Origin: Mallotus nudiflorus
Lineage: Eukaryota > Streptophyta > Magnoliopsida > Malpighiales > Euphorbiaceae
Direction of reading: 5' to 3'
Assembly (NCBI GenBank): GCA_947683625.1
Contig: CANTUR010000009.1
Span: 1,935,501 to 1,999,500 of the forward strand
Length of the DNA stretch: 64,000 nt
Positions 22,870 through 35,599 of the stretch are shown one piece after another (positions within the stretch are counted from its first letter, which is position 1; every line of letters starts with the position of its first letter). Position numbers and translations under genes: made by a program. The notes below the pieces were generated by a model, which was not told the origin of the DNA, did not search any database, and worked only from the letters and a program-made list of their open reading frames with translations.

Positions 22870-23935
22870 TAATGTAGAAATGGTGGTAGCTAAGTTTTAT
22901 GATGAGTTATTTATAAGTTGCTTCCCTCAAGGTTTTAATGATATAATGACGATTATTGATTTTGCTTTATTAGAAGATCAGATTGATTTTTTGGAGGCTT
23001 CTTTCACACTAGATGAGATTTTTAATACTTTGCAACAAATTCACCCTTCTAAAGCTCTTGACTTGATACAATGTTTGTCTTAGTTTTTAAAAAATATTGG
23101 TCCATAGTTGGTGATGATGTTTATGACCTAGTTATGAGAATTTTTTTTTGATGGTGTTGATATGCCTGAGGACTTGAATTATACTTTTCTCACTCTTATT
23201 CCAAAAGTTAAAAGTCTAGAATATGTCAGGGACTTAAAATCCATTAGCCTCTATAATTTATTATACAAAATTATATCTAAAGTGCTAGCAAATATATTGA
23301 TGGTTATCCTTCCTTCAGATTTTTTTTTCAGACATATAGTGCTTTTGTTCAAGGCAGGCTAATCATAGATAATGCAATGTTTGCTTTTGAGATATTATAG
23401 TCTATGAAGCATAGAATGAAGGATAGAAAAAGTACTTTTGCTCTAAAACTTAATATAAGCAAAGTTTATGACAGAGTTAAGTGGGCTTTTCTTCAGTAAG
23501 TTATAGTGAAAATGTGATTTCCTACTTCTTTTTATTAGATTAATAATGACTTATACGCATTTAATTTCTTTCTCTTTTTAATTAATGAGCAACTGTTTAA
23601 TTTTCTTACTCCTCGTGGATTACGTCAAGGAGGTCCTATCTTAACATATCTCTTTCTCTTGTGTACCGAAGGGTTATCTTTTTTATTATGTAAGGTTATT
23701 GCTCAAAATAAATTACATGCTATTAGAGCTAGTCGGAGAAAGCCAAGTGTACCTCACTTGTTCATTGCAGATGACTATCATTGTTGCTAGATCTTCTATG
23801 GAGAAGTGTGTTATTATTAAGCAAATTTTCTTTAGTGTGAAAAAGCTTTGGGGTGGATGGTCAACTTTGACATTTCTGAAATTTCATTTAGGGAAAATGC
23901 GAATACCTCTCAAAAGGATGCCATTTGTAGTATAT
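22870..23935 (+). pseudogene. LINE reverse transcriptase remnant
   Basis: Fragments of a plant L1-type ORF2 in correct order on the plus strand. An N-terminal linker contains FTLDEIFNTLQQIHPSKA (from 22880), then PEDLNYTFLTLIPKVKS and ISLYNLLYKIISKVLANILM. A segment resembling FALKLNISKVYDRVKWAFLQ follows (about 23430-23500), then TPRGLRQGGPIL and finally FIADD (about 23760), the catalytic-site motif. Several stops and frameshifts separate the pieces, so it is dead. The endonuclease part and the 3' end are missing. Confidence 0.8.
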
Positions 23936-24417
23936 TGCCACGTGCACACACACACATACATATGCTTTTGAAGCTATACTTATGTATATATATGTATACA
24001 AATAATTGATTTTGAAACTCGAGTTACATTAAACTATAAATGTATATTTCTATATGTTAAAATTTCATAAAATTTTCTCATGATTCAAAGCAAGTAGATT
24101 TGGAACAAATAAAAAATATTTTAAAAGAAGAGAACTACTTTTGTAATGCATTTTCTGAAGAATTATTTTAGTTTGAGCAAGAACTTCTCATAATAAATAA
24201 AAATCATGTTTTTAGCCATTTAATGTTTAAAAAGGCTCTCATATTCTTTCCTCTAAATTATTAGGGTTTTAAGATTTAAAATTTAAGATACGATTGCTCT
24301 CATTCGAACCCATATTTTATTTGCTTTTAAGTACTTTTTTTAAATAATTTTGTTCCAACTAATCATATATGTGTAAATATAAGTCAGCTGAATATCAAGC
24401 CTTGTGAGCTACAATAT
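23936..24417. other. AT-rich spacer with (CA)n
   Basis: A (CA)n/(CATA)n run lies at 23942-23962; otherwise there is no recognised feature up to the TSD of LTR C. Confidence 0.4.
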
Positions 24418-24773
24418 TGTAATAATCCTGGTTTTTAAATTATTTTATTATATAATAAGATATGCAGTGTTGATAAAATTTAAAAGTTATATTTAATTAT
24501 TTAATGATTAATTATTATTATTTAATGTTTAATTATATTTTTCTACGTAAATATTTTATTTTGAAACTTATTATTTTGGACATTTAATTTGCATTATTTA
24601 TAATTATTATTTCAGATAAAACTCTTTTAATAATAATTAATTTAGAGTATTGTTAATTCTATTATCATTTTATCAAATTCTATTATTTATTTTATTAGAA
24701 TTATCATTATTATTAAATGTTATTTTATGTGAGTTTAATTTGCATGTGTGTGTGTTTATTATTATTATATGTG

Positions 24774-24775
<2 letters not shown>

Positions 24776-24850
<75 letters not shown>
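24776..24850. repeat. (TA)n microsatellite in LTR C
   Basis: About 37 uninterrupted dinucleotide units. ORFs through it encode alternating Y/I and are artefacts. Confidence 0.95.
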
Positions 24851-24853
<3 letters not shown>

Positions 24854-27800
24854 TGTGTGTATGTGTGGTGAGAAATGAGTAAGTATATAATAATATTATA
24901 ATATATATATACTTTTAACATAAAGTAATATATATATACATACAAAAACGGGCCATACATAACCAAAAAAAAAAAACACACAGCAAATACATTCAACAAA
25001 CACATAAACATATATACATTCACACATAAGCTACTATTCATCATCTTCTTCCTTCCTTGTACCGTCCCATTCTCTACCTATCACTGTGCCTCCATCACTT
25101 CCGGCCACCGTTTCTCGAGCTTCCGATCTCTATCGACTCTCTAGACTCCGATGAGCATGAATCCAAGCTTAGTTTAAGCTCTAAACGTCCATTTATTGAG
25201 TTTTGTTGAATGTTTATTTTTGGAGCTTTAAGGTTTCTATCACGACCCAAAACAGGGGCCATGACCGGCGCTAAGGAACGAGAATTCTTTCGAATCCGGA
25301 ATCCGTAGCAAGCCTTAAAAATAAAATATAAAAACATGCAATAATAATAAAATAAATAAAATATCTTACAGCGGAAATTAAAATCTCATAAGTAATAATA
25401 TAACTCATCCACCTATTTAATAACACAAGTCCATCTCATATATATAATCTTTTAATACAAATTTTCAGTTCAACTTTTAAAATTTAAATCTCAAACATAT
25501 ATAATACATACATCCCATAAACTTAACTACTACATTGTCTAGAATACAAAATAGACTCAAGTAAGCAGTTTATACAATAAGGCCGGAGCGGAAGAAATAT
25601 GACGTAAAGGTCTGCTACTGAGGTCTGAGGACGAAGACTCTCCTGAAAAATAAATCAACAGAGGTGAGTCAGACCTCACTGAGTGAATTGTTATAATATA
25701 TATACATGCATAGTTAAATGAAAAATGCATACATTCAATAGTATATATAATAAATATATATATAGGCAAATACACATGGATGTAGTAAAATCATTTTATA
25801 TAATACTAAAAATAATAAGCGTTTATGAAGGATCAAATAGAACCCTAAATGATCGTAACCTCAAACAGTGTTAGACAACACTCTAGCCATACAGGCTCAC
25901 TTATTCCAAATAAATTCACTTGTTCCATTTAGACAGTAGACTGGCCCCGAGACACTAAGTCAACCGAGCTCCAGCAGTCTGATTGTCAGTGTGATTGGCC
26001 CTGAGACACTTGGTCAACCGAGCTCCAGCAATCACACTCTCAAATCACATAAATCAAATCAATATCCACAAATAGGTTAGTAATTTAACCTACAGTCTAT
26101 CATCATACCGGTACGTACTCGGTCCTAGTGCTGCCCACTAGGAAGCACATTCTATCGATATCCTTCTTTTATATTAAAATATACATTCATAAAATAAATG
26201 ATGCATGACATTAATTAAAATGACAATATAAACCATATATATACTAGAAATATACCAAAAATAAACCAAGTATATTTTGAGTATATATATGTCAAACAAA
26301 TTTAGTTTAATTATAAAATAAACAAAAAATAAACTATATATATACTCAAAAACATTTTAGATATAAATCAACAATAATACATGCATTTAATTTAAAATAT
26401 ACCAAAAATATACCTAAAATATATTTAAACATTTATTAAATTATTGATGCATAATTCATACAATTAAATCATAAATTTCTAAAAACATGCATCCTAATAC
26501 ACGTATATATAAAATAACAACTCACAGTTGTGCGCTTCACGAGATGGGTCCGAACGGCCTGGTCCGCTAGACCTCGGTCTCGGCGTAACTAAACAAATAA
26601 ACAACAACACGAAATCAGAATAAATCTAATGAAATTTTAGAGACTCAATCTAAAACACCGGATACAGATAAGGAATAGGGATTTGACCGGATGTCACGTT
26701 TTACGAGAATTCTACTGAAAATTCGGCAGAACCTCCCCTGTAAAACGGACATCTCTCTACTCAGAAAGTAGAGCCGTTCCTGCAAGAAAACACACTTCGA
26801 GCATATACAGTCACACAACCCCTCGGTCGAACTCCCAAACTACGATTCTACCGACTGAGGTTCACAATTCACGAGACATACACATAATACATGAAAATGC
26901 CAAAAATACCGAAAATACCTTTTATATACCAAAATATATAAATTTAGGTATTTAAAACACTAAAAATAATTATTTTATCGATAATTACATAAAAACCCTA
27001 ATTTTAATAAAATATTACTAAAAATCCATAATTCCCGATAAATTCACAAATAATAACCGAAATTCATTTTATAAATCCAAATTACATAATTAGCCTAAAA
27101 ACATATTAAAATTCACTAAAAACTCATTTATTTACAAAAATAGTATATTATATATATTTTGAAAATAATTTTTGAAAAATAGTTTTAATTAGTTAAAAAT
27201 AGTAAATTACTTGTAAAAATCATTTTTATATCTCAAATAATTATTAAAACCAATTTAAATTAATTTTCAACCAATTTATTACCAAATTACCAAAATACCC
27301 CTAATTATATATAATTTCACATAATATACAATAATTATTCAAAAATTCACTAAAAATTATAAAATTGCTCAAAAATTAATTTATCAACATATAATTCAAT
27401 AAAATCAATAATTATACTCAATTAACCTATTAATTTTAACAAAATACTTATTTAACCTAATTTTCCAAAATTCGCCTAAACTAAATAAATTCATAATAAT
27501 TATACAAAAATCAAAAAAATTACAATTTAATTTCTAAAATTCATTTCAACCTCTATAAACTCCATAAATCACAATTTCACAAATTATTTAATTAATTTAC
27601 GAAAATTAGAAAATATTAATAAAATAATAAAAAATTCACAAAAATCAAAATAAATTCCAAAAATTCCAGAAAAATTACAGAATGTATATTGAGCTACTAG
27701 AAACAATTTTTTTTAAAGGAAGCAAGCTTGAATCATCAAGATTGAAGTCCAAAAAAATAAAGAAATCAAAATGGCCGAAATAGAAAATTGATCACCAACA

Positions 27801-28121
27801 AAAATCTAGACAAAAAAAAAGTGAAACCAAGCTTAGAAATGCACTCAATGGAGCTCAAGGAAGAGATTGAGACTGGCGGTGTCCAATTTGGTGGTCGAAA
27901 TTGGCTTGAACGGAGTTGAGCTTAGATTTCGGTTTCTCGGCCAAGAAACAGCCAAATCACGCTGGAAAAGGGAGTAGCAGGTGGTAGAGAAAATTGGAGA
28001 GGGTGGTGGCAAGCCAGAAGGCACACCGACTATAAGGAAATGGAGTTGTAGCGGCGAGAATGGGAGGAGGGGCGTCGGGTTAGGGGAGAGGGACGAGTGG
28101 CGCACTTTGTAAATTAGTTAA

Positions 28122-28125
<4 letters not shown>

Positions 28126-28170
<45 letters not shown>
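28126..28170. repeat. (TA)n microsatellite in LTR B
   Basis: About 22 TA units just upstream (in LTR sense, minus strand) of the GC-rich leader. Confidence 0.9.
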
Positions 28171-28173
<3 letters not shown>

Positions 28174-28238
28174 ATGTTAATTAAAAATAAAACTATATAT
28201 AATATACACATAATAAAATTAATAAACCCTAAAATGCT

Positions 28239-28353
<115 letters not shown>

Positions 28354-29874
28354 TAATATGATTATATGATCATGCATGGAATCATGCAATTATTTAAAAT
28401 GGACTAACGTAAATAATAAATATTTATTTAGGTTTAATTTTCTCAAAAATATAATTCTCGAAAAAATTTTACGTAGGAAACTTAAAATAATTAAAAATAA
28501 CTTTAATAATTAACAAACTAATTAAATAATCAAATATATTTATTAAAATTATTAATACTGCATATTCCGATGTAGTTTAAAATTATTTAAAATCTCGAGA
28601 TATTACAGTTTCAAATTTTTGTAGGATGATATTGCTTGAATCTTGCAAACTCCCTTTACAAAAGTGATTTCTGGAAGCTTAATCTACCTCTATAAATTTT
28701 TGTTTGAATTTTTGGAATTTATTTTAATTTTTGTGAATTTTTGAATATTTTATTATTATTTTATTAATATTTTTAAATTAATTTATTTAATTATAAAATT
28801 TGTTGATTTAGTTTTTTTATGGGTTATTATTAATTATAGTGTTGAGCTTATAATTTTTGTGATTTTTATGTAATTTTTATAAATATTTTTATATTATGTC
28901 AATATTGGATAATTAGCTTATAGTTGGGTTTTTATTGAAATTATTGTTTAATAATGTGTTTTAGTTAATAGTAGTAATATATATGTTGAGAAATAATTTT
29001 TATGCATTTATATAATTTTTATAGAATTTTGGAGTAATATTAGTATATTATGTGTATTTTTGAATTGTAAGGGTAAATACGTAATTTTGTTAAGATTATA
29101 GTAAAATATTAGGTTTTAGTTGGTTTTATAATTATTTAAGGTACTAAAATGATTTTTACAAAATTTTTACTATTTTTAACTAATTAAAAACTAATTTTTG
29201 AAAATTATTTTCAAATAATATATTATATATTATTTTGATAAAATAATGGGGTTTTATAAATTTTTGTTATATTATTGGGTTAATTAAATTATTTGGATTT
29301 ATAAAATGAATTTTTATTATTAATTGTGTAATTATTGGAAAAATAGATTTTTAATAATATTATATTATTAATTAGGGTTTTTAAGTAATTATTGGAAAAA
29401 TAATTATTTTTGGTGTTTTAATGTTAAATATGTTATATTTTGATATTTTGAAGGTATTTATGGTATTTATTGATTTTTGATATATTTTATTGTATTATTT
29501 GAATTGTGATAAATTGTGGACCTCGGTTGGGGAATTTCAGTAGTTTGGAATCCCAACCGAGGGTTGTGAGAATTTTGTATTCGATGTGTATTTTTCCTTG
29601 CAGGACCAGCTCTACTTTTTTAGTAGAGAGATGTCCATTTTACAGATGAGGTTCTGCCGAATTTTCGATAGAATTCTCGTAAAACATGACATCGGATCTA
29701 ATTCCTATTCTGTGTCTGCTTGTGTTTAGTAATTTTAGATCGAGTCTCTAGAAGTCTAAGTTAGATTTATTCTGATTTCGTGATTGTTTTTATTGTTTAG
29801 CTGCGCTGAGACCGAGTTCTAACGGAGTAGGCCCACCGAGTTTGTCTCATGGAGCGCTAATTAGTGAGTTATTA

Positions 29875-29877
<3 letters not shown>

Positions 29878-29921
<44 letters not shown>
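29878..29921. repeat. (TA)n microsatellite in LTR C
   Basis: About 22 TA units at the position where copies A and B have only short TA runs. Confidence 0.9.
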
Positions 29922-29924
<3 letters not shown>

Positions 29925-30789
29925 TGCATTTAGGATGCATGACTTAGGATTTTTCATTTTCATTATATGTTTTTAAAAGTAATTTAATTTATAATATGAT
30001 TAGGTTTATGTTTAGTATATTTTAGTATATATACATGTTGTATATTCATTCATAATTGTTTATTTAAATGATTAGTATACTTTAGGTATATTTTTAATAT
30101 ATTTTTGGTTTATTCCTAAATAACTGCATGCTATATTATTGATTTATACTTAAATTGTTTTTAAGTATATTTTTGGTATATTTTTTATATATTTCCAAAT
30201 AAATGCATGTTTTATTATTGATTTAAACCTAACATGTTATTGGTATATTTAGAGTTTATTTTTTATCTGTGCATGCTAGATAATTAGGTTATTTTTGATA
30301 TATTTTTTGGATATATGTCAAACCTAAATGCATGTTTTAGTACATATACATGTTTTAAATGAATACTTATTCATAATTTTTTTTATTAAATGATTTGTGT
30401 ACTTAAGGTATATCTTTAGTATATTTAGGTATATTTTTAAGTAAATGCATGTTATGTTATTGAAACACACTTAAATTGTTTTAAATTATAGCAATGGTTT
30501 ATTTTTAGTACATTTCATGTTTTATTTGACATATATATACCTGAAATATACTTGGTTTATTTTAGGTATATTTCTGGTATATATATGGTTTATTTTACTA
30601 TTATGAATGTTATTCTACATTATTTATTTTCCGTATGAATGATTTATTATAAATGAAGGATATCAATAGAACGTGCTACCTAGTGGGCAACACTAGGACC
30701 GTGTACGTATCGGTGCGATAGATCAGGGTTGAGTGAGAATTAATTGTGGTGATTATAGTTGATTTGATTAAGATTGATAGTATGATTGA

Positions 30790-31045
30790 TAGTGCCTCGA
30801 GGCCAATCACACTAACAGTTAGACTGCTGGAGCTCGGTTGACTTAGTGTTTTGGGGCCAGTCTACTGTCCACAATGAAATAAGTGAGATATTGATTTGAT
30901 TGAGATGTGATGTGATTGAGATATGATGTGATTGAGAGTGTGATTGTTGGAGCTCGGTTGACCAAGTGTCTCGGGGCCAATCACACTGACAGTCAGACTG
31001 CGGGAGCTCGGTTGACTTAGTGTCTCGGGGCCAGTCTACTATACA
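30790..31045 (+). repeat. Short tandem block shared by the solo-LTR family
   Basis: Units contain GGAGCTCGGTTGACTTAGTG then TCTCGGGGCCAGTCTACT, alternating with a variant ending GGGGCCAATCACACTGACAG. C has one more unit than A (17455-17570) or B (25940-26040), indicating unit gain or loss inside the LTR. Confidence 0.75.
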
Positions 31046-31719
31046 AATTGGAATGAGTGATATATCTAGATTTAAGTGAGCCTGCATGGCTAGAGTGATG
31101 ATATAGTTAATTGAGGTTACGATTAATAGGGTTCTATTCGATCCTTCATGAATTAAAATAAATGTTTTCTACATTTAGTGTATTTATAAAAGTTGAGTTT
31201 GATATTTGTGTGAAATGCGTGAATATACATATATATATGAATGCATGATTGGATATGGTTTAGATTGCATGTATATATAGTATAATAATTCACTTAGTAA
31301 AGTCTGACCCCCCTTAATTATTTTTTTTCAGGAGATTCTATATCGTCAGACCCTAGTAGTAGAGTTCTTCATCGGTGTTCTTCCGTCCCGACTATTTTAT
31401 ATAAATGTCTACTTTAAACTCTGATTTGTATTCTAGAATCTGCAGTAGTAGTGTGATTGTTTCAGAAGAGTATTGCTTTGTTTGATACTTTATACTCTGA
31501 GAGTATATTTGAACACTGTATGAGTATGTATTTATTTATGAAATGATATTGAGTATTTATTTTTATATATATTGATTCGAATTTTTTTTAATTTAGTTGT
31601 ACTTTTATATATTTATTGCATGTTTTTATTTTCTAAGGCTTGCTACTGGTTCCGGATTAGAAAGAATTCTCGTTCCCTAGCGTCGGTCATGACTCCTAGT
31701 TTTGGGTCGTGACAAATAT

Positions 31720-32972
31720 AAACCTAAATATTAATAAATTATGAAAATTTAAGTATGCCGTAACTACCTGAAGTAATATCTAGAAGTTATTTTTATTGAA
31801 CCTTGAGGGGTAAAACAATCATTTTTTATGGTCACAAATGATTAAGTAAAATTATATTTAATTTGGGTGTTTAAGTGTTTATATTCAGGTTGATTAAAGT
31901 TGATATAATTAGATGTGGCACAGGCAGTGACAAATGCATTATGACTGTGACAAAAGGGAAAATCAAAGATCAAATTTTTGTGGCAAAAGCTAAAGTTGGA
32001 TTTAGTGAAAAATGATGAAAATTTTCATTATAAGTGGTCACAAGTGAATTCCAATCACTAGAAAATTTTTTCTAGCAAAATTACAAAAATTAAATTTGCA
32101 ATTTTTAAAAAATTCCTAAAGCTAGTTGCCACCAGTGTCATGATCATGATAGATTGTCACCACAAGTATCCTGATCATGAAAGTGCGACGAATTCAAATT
32201 TTCTTCTTGGCACCCTTAATTATCATGACTATAATGATTTTGTCATGATCATGATGAACGTGCAAAGCACCTTTCTCTTTTGTGGTTTAACCGACTCTAT
32301 TTATATTAAATGCACTTCCAACAACTCTTTTTCTCTATGAAAAAATAAATACTACTCTAAAATTAGCTGGTGGGAGATGAAGACTGTTGAGTAAACATAT
32401 TTAGAGTAATCTTTGAACATTTAATCTTCAATTAATTTTTCAACCACCCAAATCTTCATATTTAATTCTTGTAATTTTTATTTATCTCAAAAGTGCTCTT
32501 AAGTGTGGGTTAGTGAGTGTTTAAAACTATCATTCAATAGCTCATTAGTGGAATTGAGTGAGTTAAGTTAGGGTTTTAATCACTTGTAAGCTAAGAGGAT
32601 TGTTCTTAGTATTTAGGTTTGAGTGTGAGCCTCAAAAAACACTTGGCTTTGAGTGTGAGCCTTATGAAAACACTTAGGTTTAAGTGTGAGCCTTAGGAAA
32701 TCACTTGGGTAGCTTGGCTTAAGCTTGTAAGGGTTTAATCTACACTTTAAAGTAGATTGTTAGTGGATTGAAATTTTTAACAAGTGATTGAGGAGAGGAC
32801 GTAGGCTTTGAGGGCCGAACCTCTATAAATTCTTTGTGTTTTCTAGTTTATCTTCCTTATTACATTGTGCTCTAAATTGGTTTTTAGTTCGCTCTTTGTT
32901 AAAAATTAAAAATTGTCCACTAGCTCAAAAAGCTAATTCACTCCCCCTCTTGGCACTTGTGAATTTACAATG
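31720..32972 (+). mobile_element. Probable old Ty1/copia LTR fragment
   Basis: Text at about 32500-32960 (GATTGAGGAGAGGACGTAGG, AGCTAATTCACTCCCCCTCT) is familiar from the 3' part of plant copia LTRs and their leader. A TATA-like CTATTTATATTAAA lies at about 32297. No partner LTR or coding region is attached and the left boundary is undefined. The frame at 32140-32340 has no family match. Confidence 0.4.
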
Positions 32973-33407
32973 TTTAAATTTATGACCCCCGAGATTAAAT
33001 CAAAGTTCAATTGAAAAAAAATATGAAAATTTCTAAAGACCTACAATGAGAGCACTCCAAATTCTAAAGATATCAAAATTTACTAAAGTTTTCACTTAAA
33101 TCTTAATTAATAGATGAATAAATTTCAAGGTCAAACACATGTTAGTATGCAAAAGACACTTGAGAATGTGTAAAATTTATGTAAATAAATGCAATAAGAG
33201 AAAGAACAACAATAATAACATATAAATTCTTAAATGAGGATTTGAAACTAAATTGAGAATGTAAATCAAACTAAATTGAGAGCTTCTATAAAAGATAAAA
33301 TATTTATTAGTGAAACAAATATGATAAGAATATCAGTTATATAATAATAAGCACAAGCACATATTTCACTAAGAGATAGTAAGTCCATAAAGTGTCCGGG
33401 ATACATC

Positions 33408-35581
33408 TGTTAGGAATCAGTTATGCTATTTAAGAATCAAATCCTAAGAAGAGAAAATTTCAAAAATTTACTAAACACAACCCTTCATCTCATGAAGAAT
33501 TCCAATTCCTAGGACCTATTTTGTAATTAACATATAACTAATACACAAAGAAACATAAATAACAAGTAATCAATAATCTAGGAATCCTAAGTTTTAAGAA
33601 AAACTTACAATCTCCTAAGTTTAGTGTAGACTATAAATATTCTACTTTATTGGTGTGCTTCTTGATTCAACTATTGAATCAACTCTTTAGCTTCTTAAGT
33701 TTGAGTCGCTAGCTTAAAACACCAAGCTTTACCAAATCTCCTTCTTGCCTTAATCAAATGGAAGGAAGTATCCTCTCTCAATTGCCCTTAGTAACTTGCA
33801 CTAAATTGATCCTTGTAAGAACTCTTAGGTTTTTGTGTATGTGTTTCTTTTTCTTTTTGTCTCTTATGTCTCTACACTTTCTCTACATTGATAATCATCT
33901 ATATTTAATTCCACTTACCATTTTAGATAAACATGGTAAGTAATAAGTGTAGAGATAGATGACATCAACCATTGTACATCACCTACATGCCACTTGGCAT
34001 GATATATACATAACTTTGTATAAAAGTGACAAGTGTACAAAAGAAGTGTGTAGAGAATACATCTCATGTATTATCTTTACATACATCTCCTTACACATGT
34101 CAAGTGTACAAAAAGAACCTAATCTTTTATTTGATAAAATCAAATATTAAATCACTTTATGGACTTGGACTTGGTAATTGGACTAACACTTGACCCAAAC
34201 CTATTCCATAAAATAAGTGGGCTTACATTAGGTTGATGGGCTTTGTCAATATATTGGATTAATCTTTGGTCCAAAACTCTTTTGGGCCTTGGTCCATAAC
34301 ACTTGATAGAAACAATATATATCTTTTATTAATTTAATATCTCAATCAATATCTCATATTAATTAAGCATAAATTAATAATAAAACCTTTCATTGAAATT
34401 AGATTTCATGATATGCTAAAATCATTGTTTTAAGCATAAATCTAATTTCATTAATCATAATTAATTGATTAAACACTTTAATCAATAATTATATTAATAT
34501 CAATAGAGATTTGGTAAAACCTTTTAGGTGTGACTTATTAGGTTCATGTCTAATTGACAATGAGAAGATAATATCAACACTTGATATTATTTGAAACTCT
34601 TTTCAAGTCTAAATGTGAAAATCCAAATTATTCACATTTAGTTCTCATAAGTTGTGAGTGACCCTTAACATCGATATCACAACTACCTAATTAGAAATGA
34701 ATCCATTTATTGATTCACACAATCCTTTTGGTCATAATTACCGTGCACTAAAATCCCTTCATTAGAAAATCCTTATATGGCCTGAAGTCAAGGTTTAATC
34801 AAACTCTAATAGCCATATAATATCACCTTATCTCAAGATCTATTTCTTGATAAAACATAACAAATACTGGAAACACTTTTCTAGCATTGAAACTCTTTCA
34901 AACTGTTATGCTTGTCATGGCCAGGAACTTATTCATCAAGAAAAGACTTAGATAACATAGGTTTTTATCCTGGTTCATTCCAGGCAATTAATTCCATCTT
35001 GGTTGAACACTCATCCCTACATTTAACTTATTAGAGCCACCATATACCATATACCCATGTGTGATTAACACAAGTATATAAACGGTAATAAACTCTAACC
35101 ACTCAAATGTGGATGGCCGTGTCACCGCAGGTCAAAGGACTATATGCACAATTATGACCTAGACTGTGATCATTAATTATAAGTGAACATCCTTACGATC
35201 ATATATCTAACGTCATTATTCGATCCACCCATCACATCCACATGTCTATTCTGATATCTTATATCAAGTAGCATGAGACTCACTACCTCCCACTATTAGT
35301 ATCACATACTAATCAAGGAAAATAGACATTTTAATATTAACATTACCCAAATATTAATTATATGACTATGAACATTTTATATCATATGTACTAAATAAAT
35401 TCGTAGCTTATATTATCAACTCTTGATAATGAATATATTTAACATGATGCTAATGGATAAATATTCAACTAAATAAACACTTTAAATAATAGAATATTCA
35501 TTTATTACCATTAGGATAATTTACAATTTATAATGTCATTATTTATTACAAGAATGACATTAGGGCACATTTACACTAACA
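33408..35581 (-). repeat. 3' LTR of the copia element
   Basis: 2174 bp. On the minus strand it starts TGTTAGTGTAAATG next to the polypurine tract and ends CTGATTCCTAACA. Frames within it (33758-33943, 33959-34150) recur as LTR sequence at the other end and are not genes. Confidence 0.9.
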
Positions 35582-35582
35582 A

Positions 35583-35592
35583 TCTCCCACTT
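35583..35592 (-). other. Polypurine tract of the copia element
   Basis: AAGTGGGAGA on the minus strand, one base before the TG of the 3' LTR; the usual copia form. Confidence 0.85.
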
Positions 35593-35599
35593 GCACTAT

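Noticed and set aside
24650..25044. Y/I-rich ORFs through (TA)n
   Set aside because: Pure translation of a dinucleotide repeat; the same applies to 28174-28356.
33758..34150. Two small ORFs left of the copia coding region
   Set aside because: They lie within the copia LTR and are matched by LTR sequence at 41002-43198.
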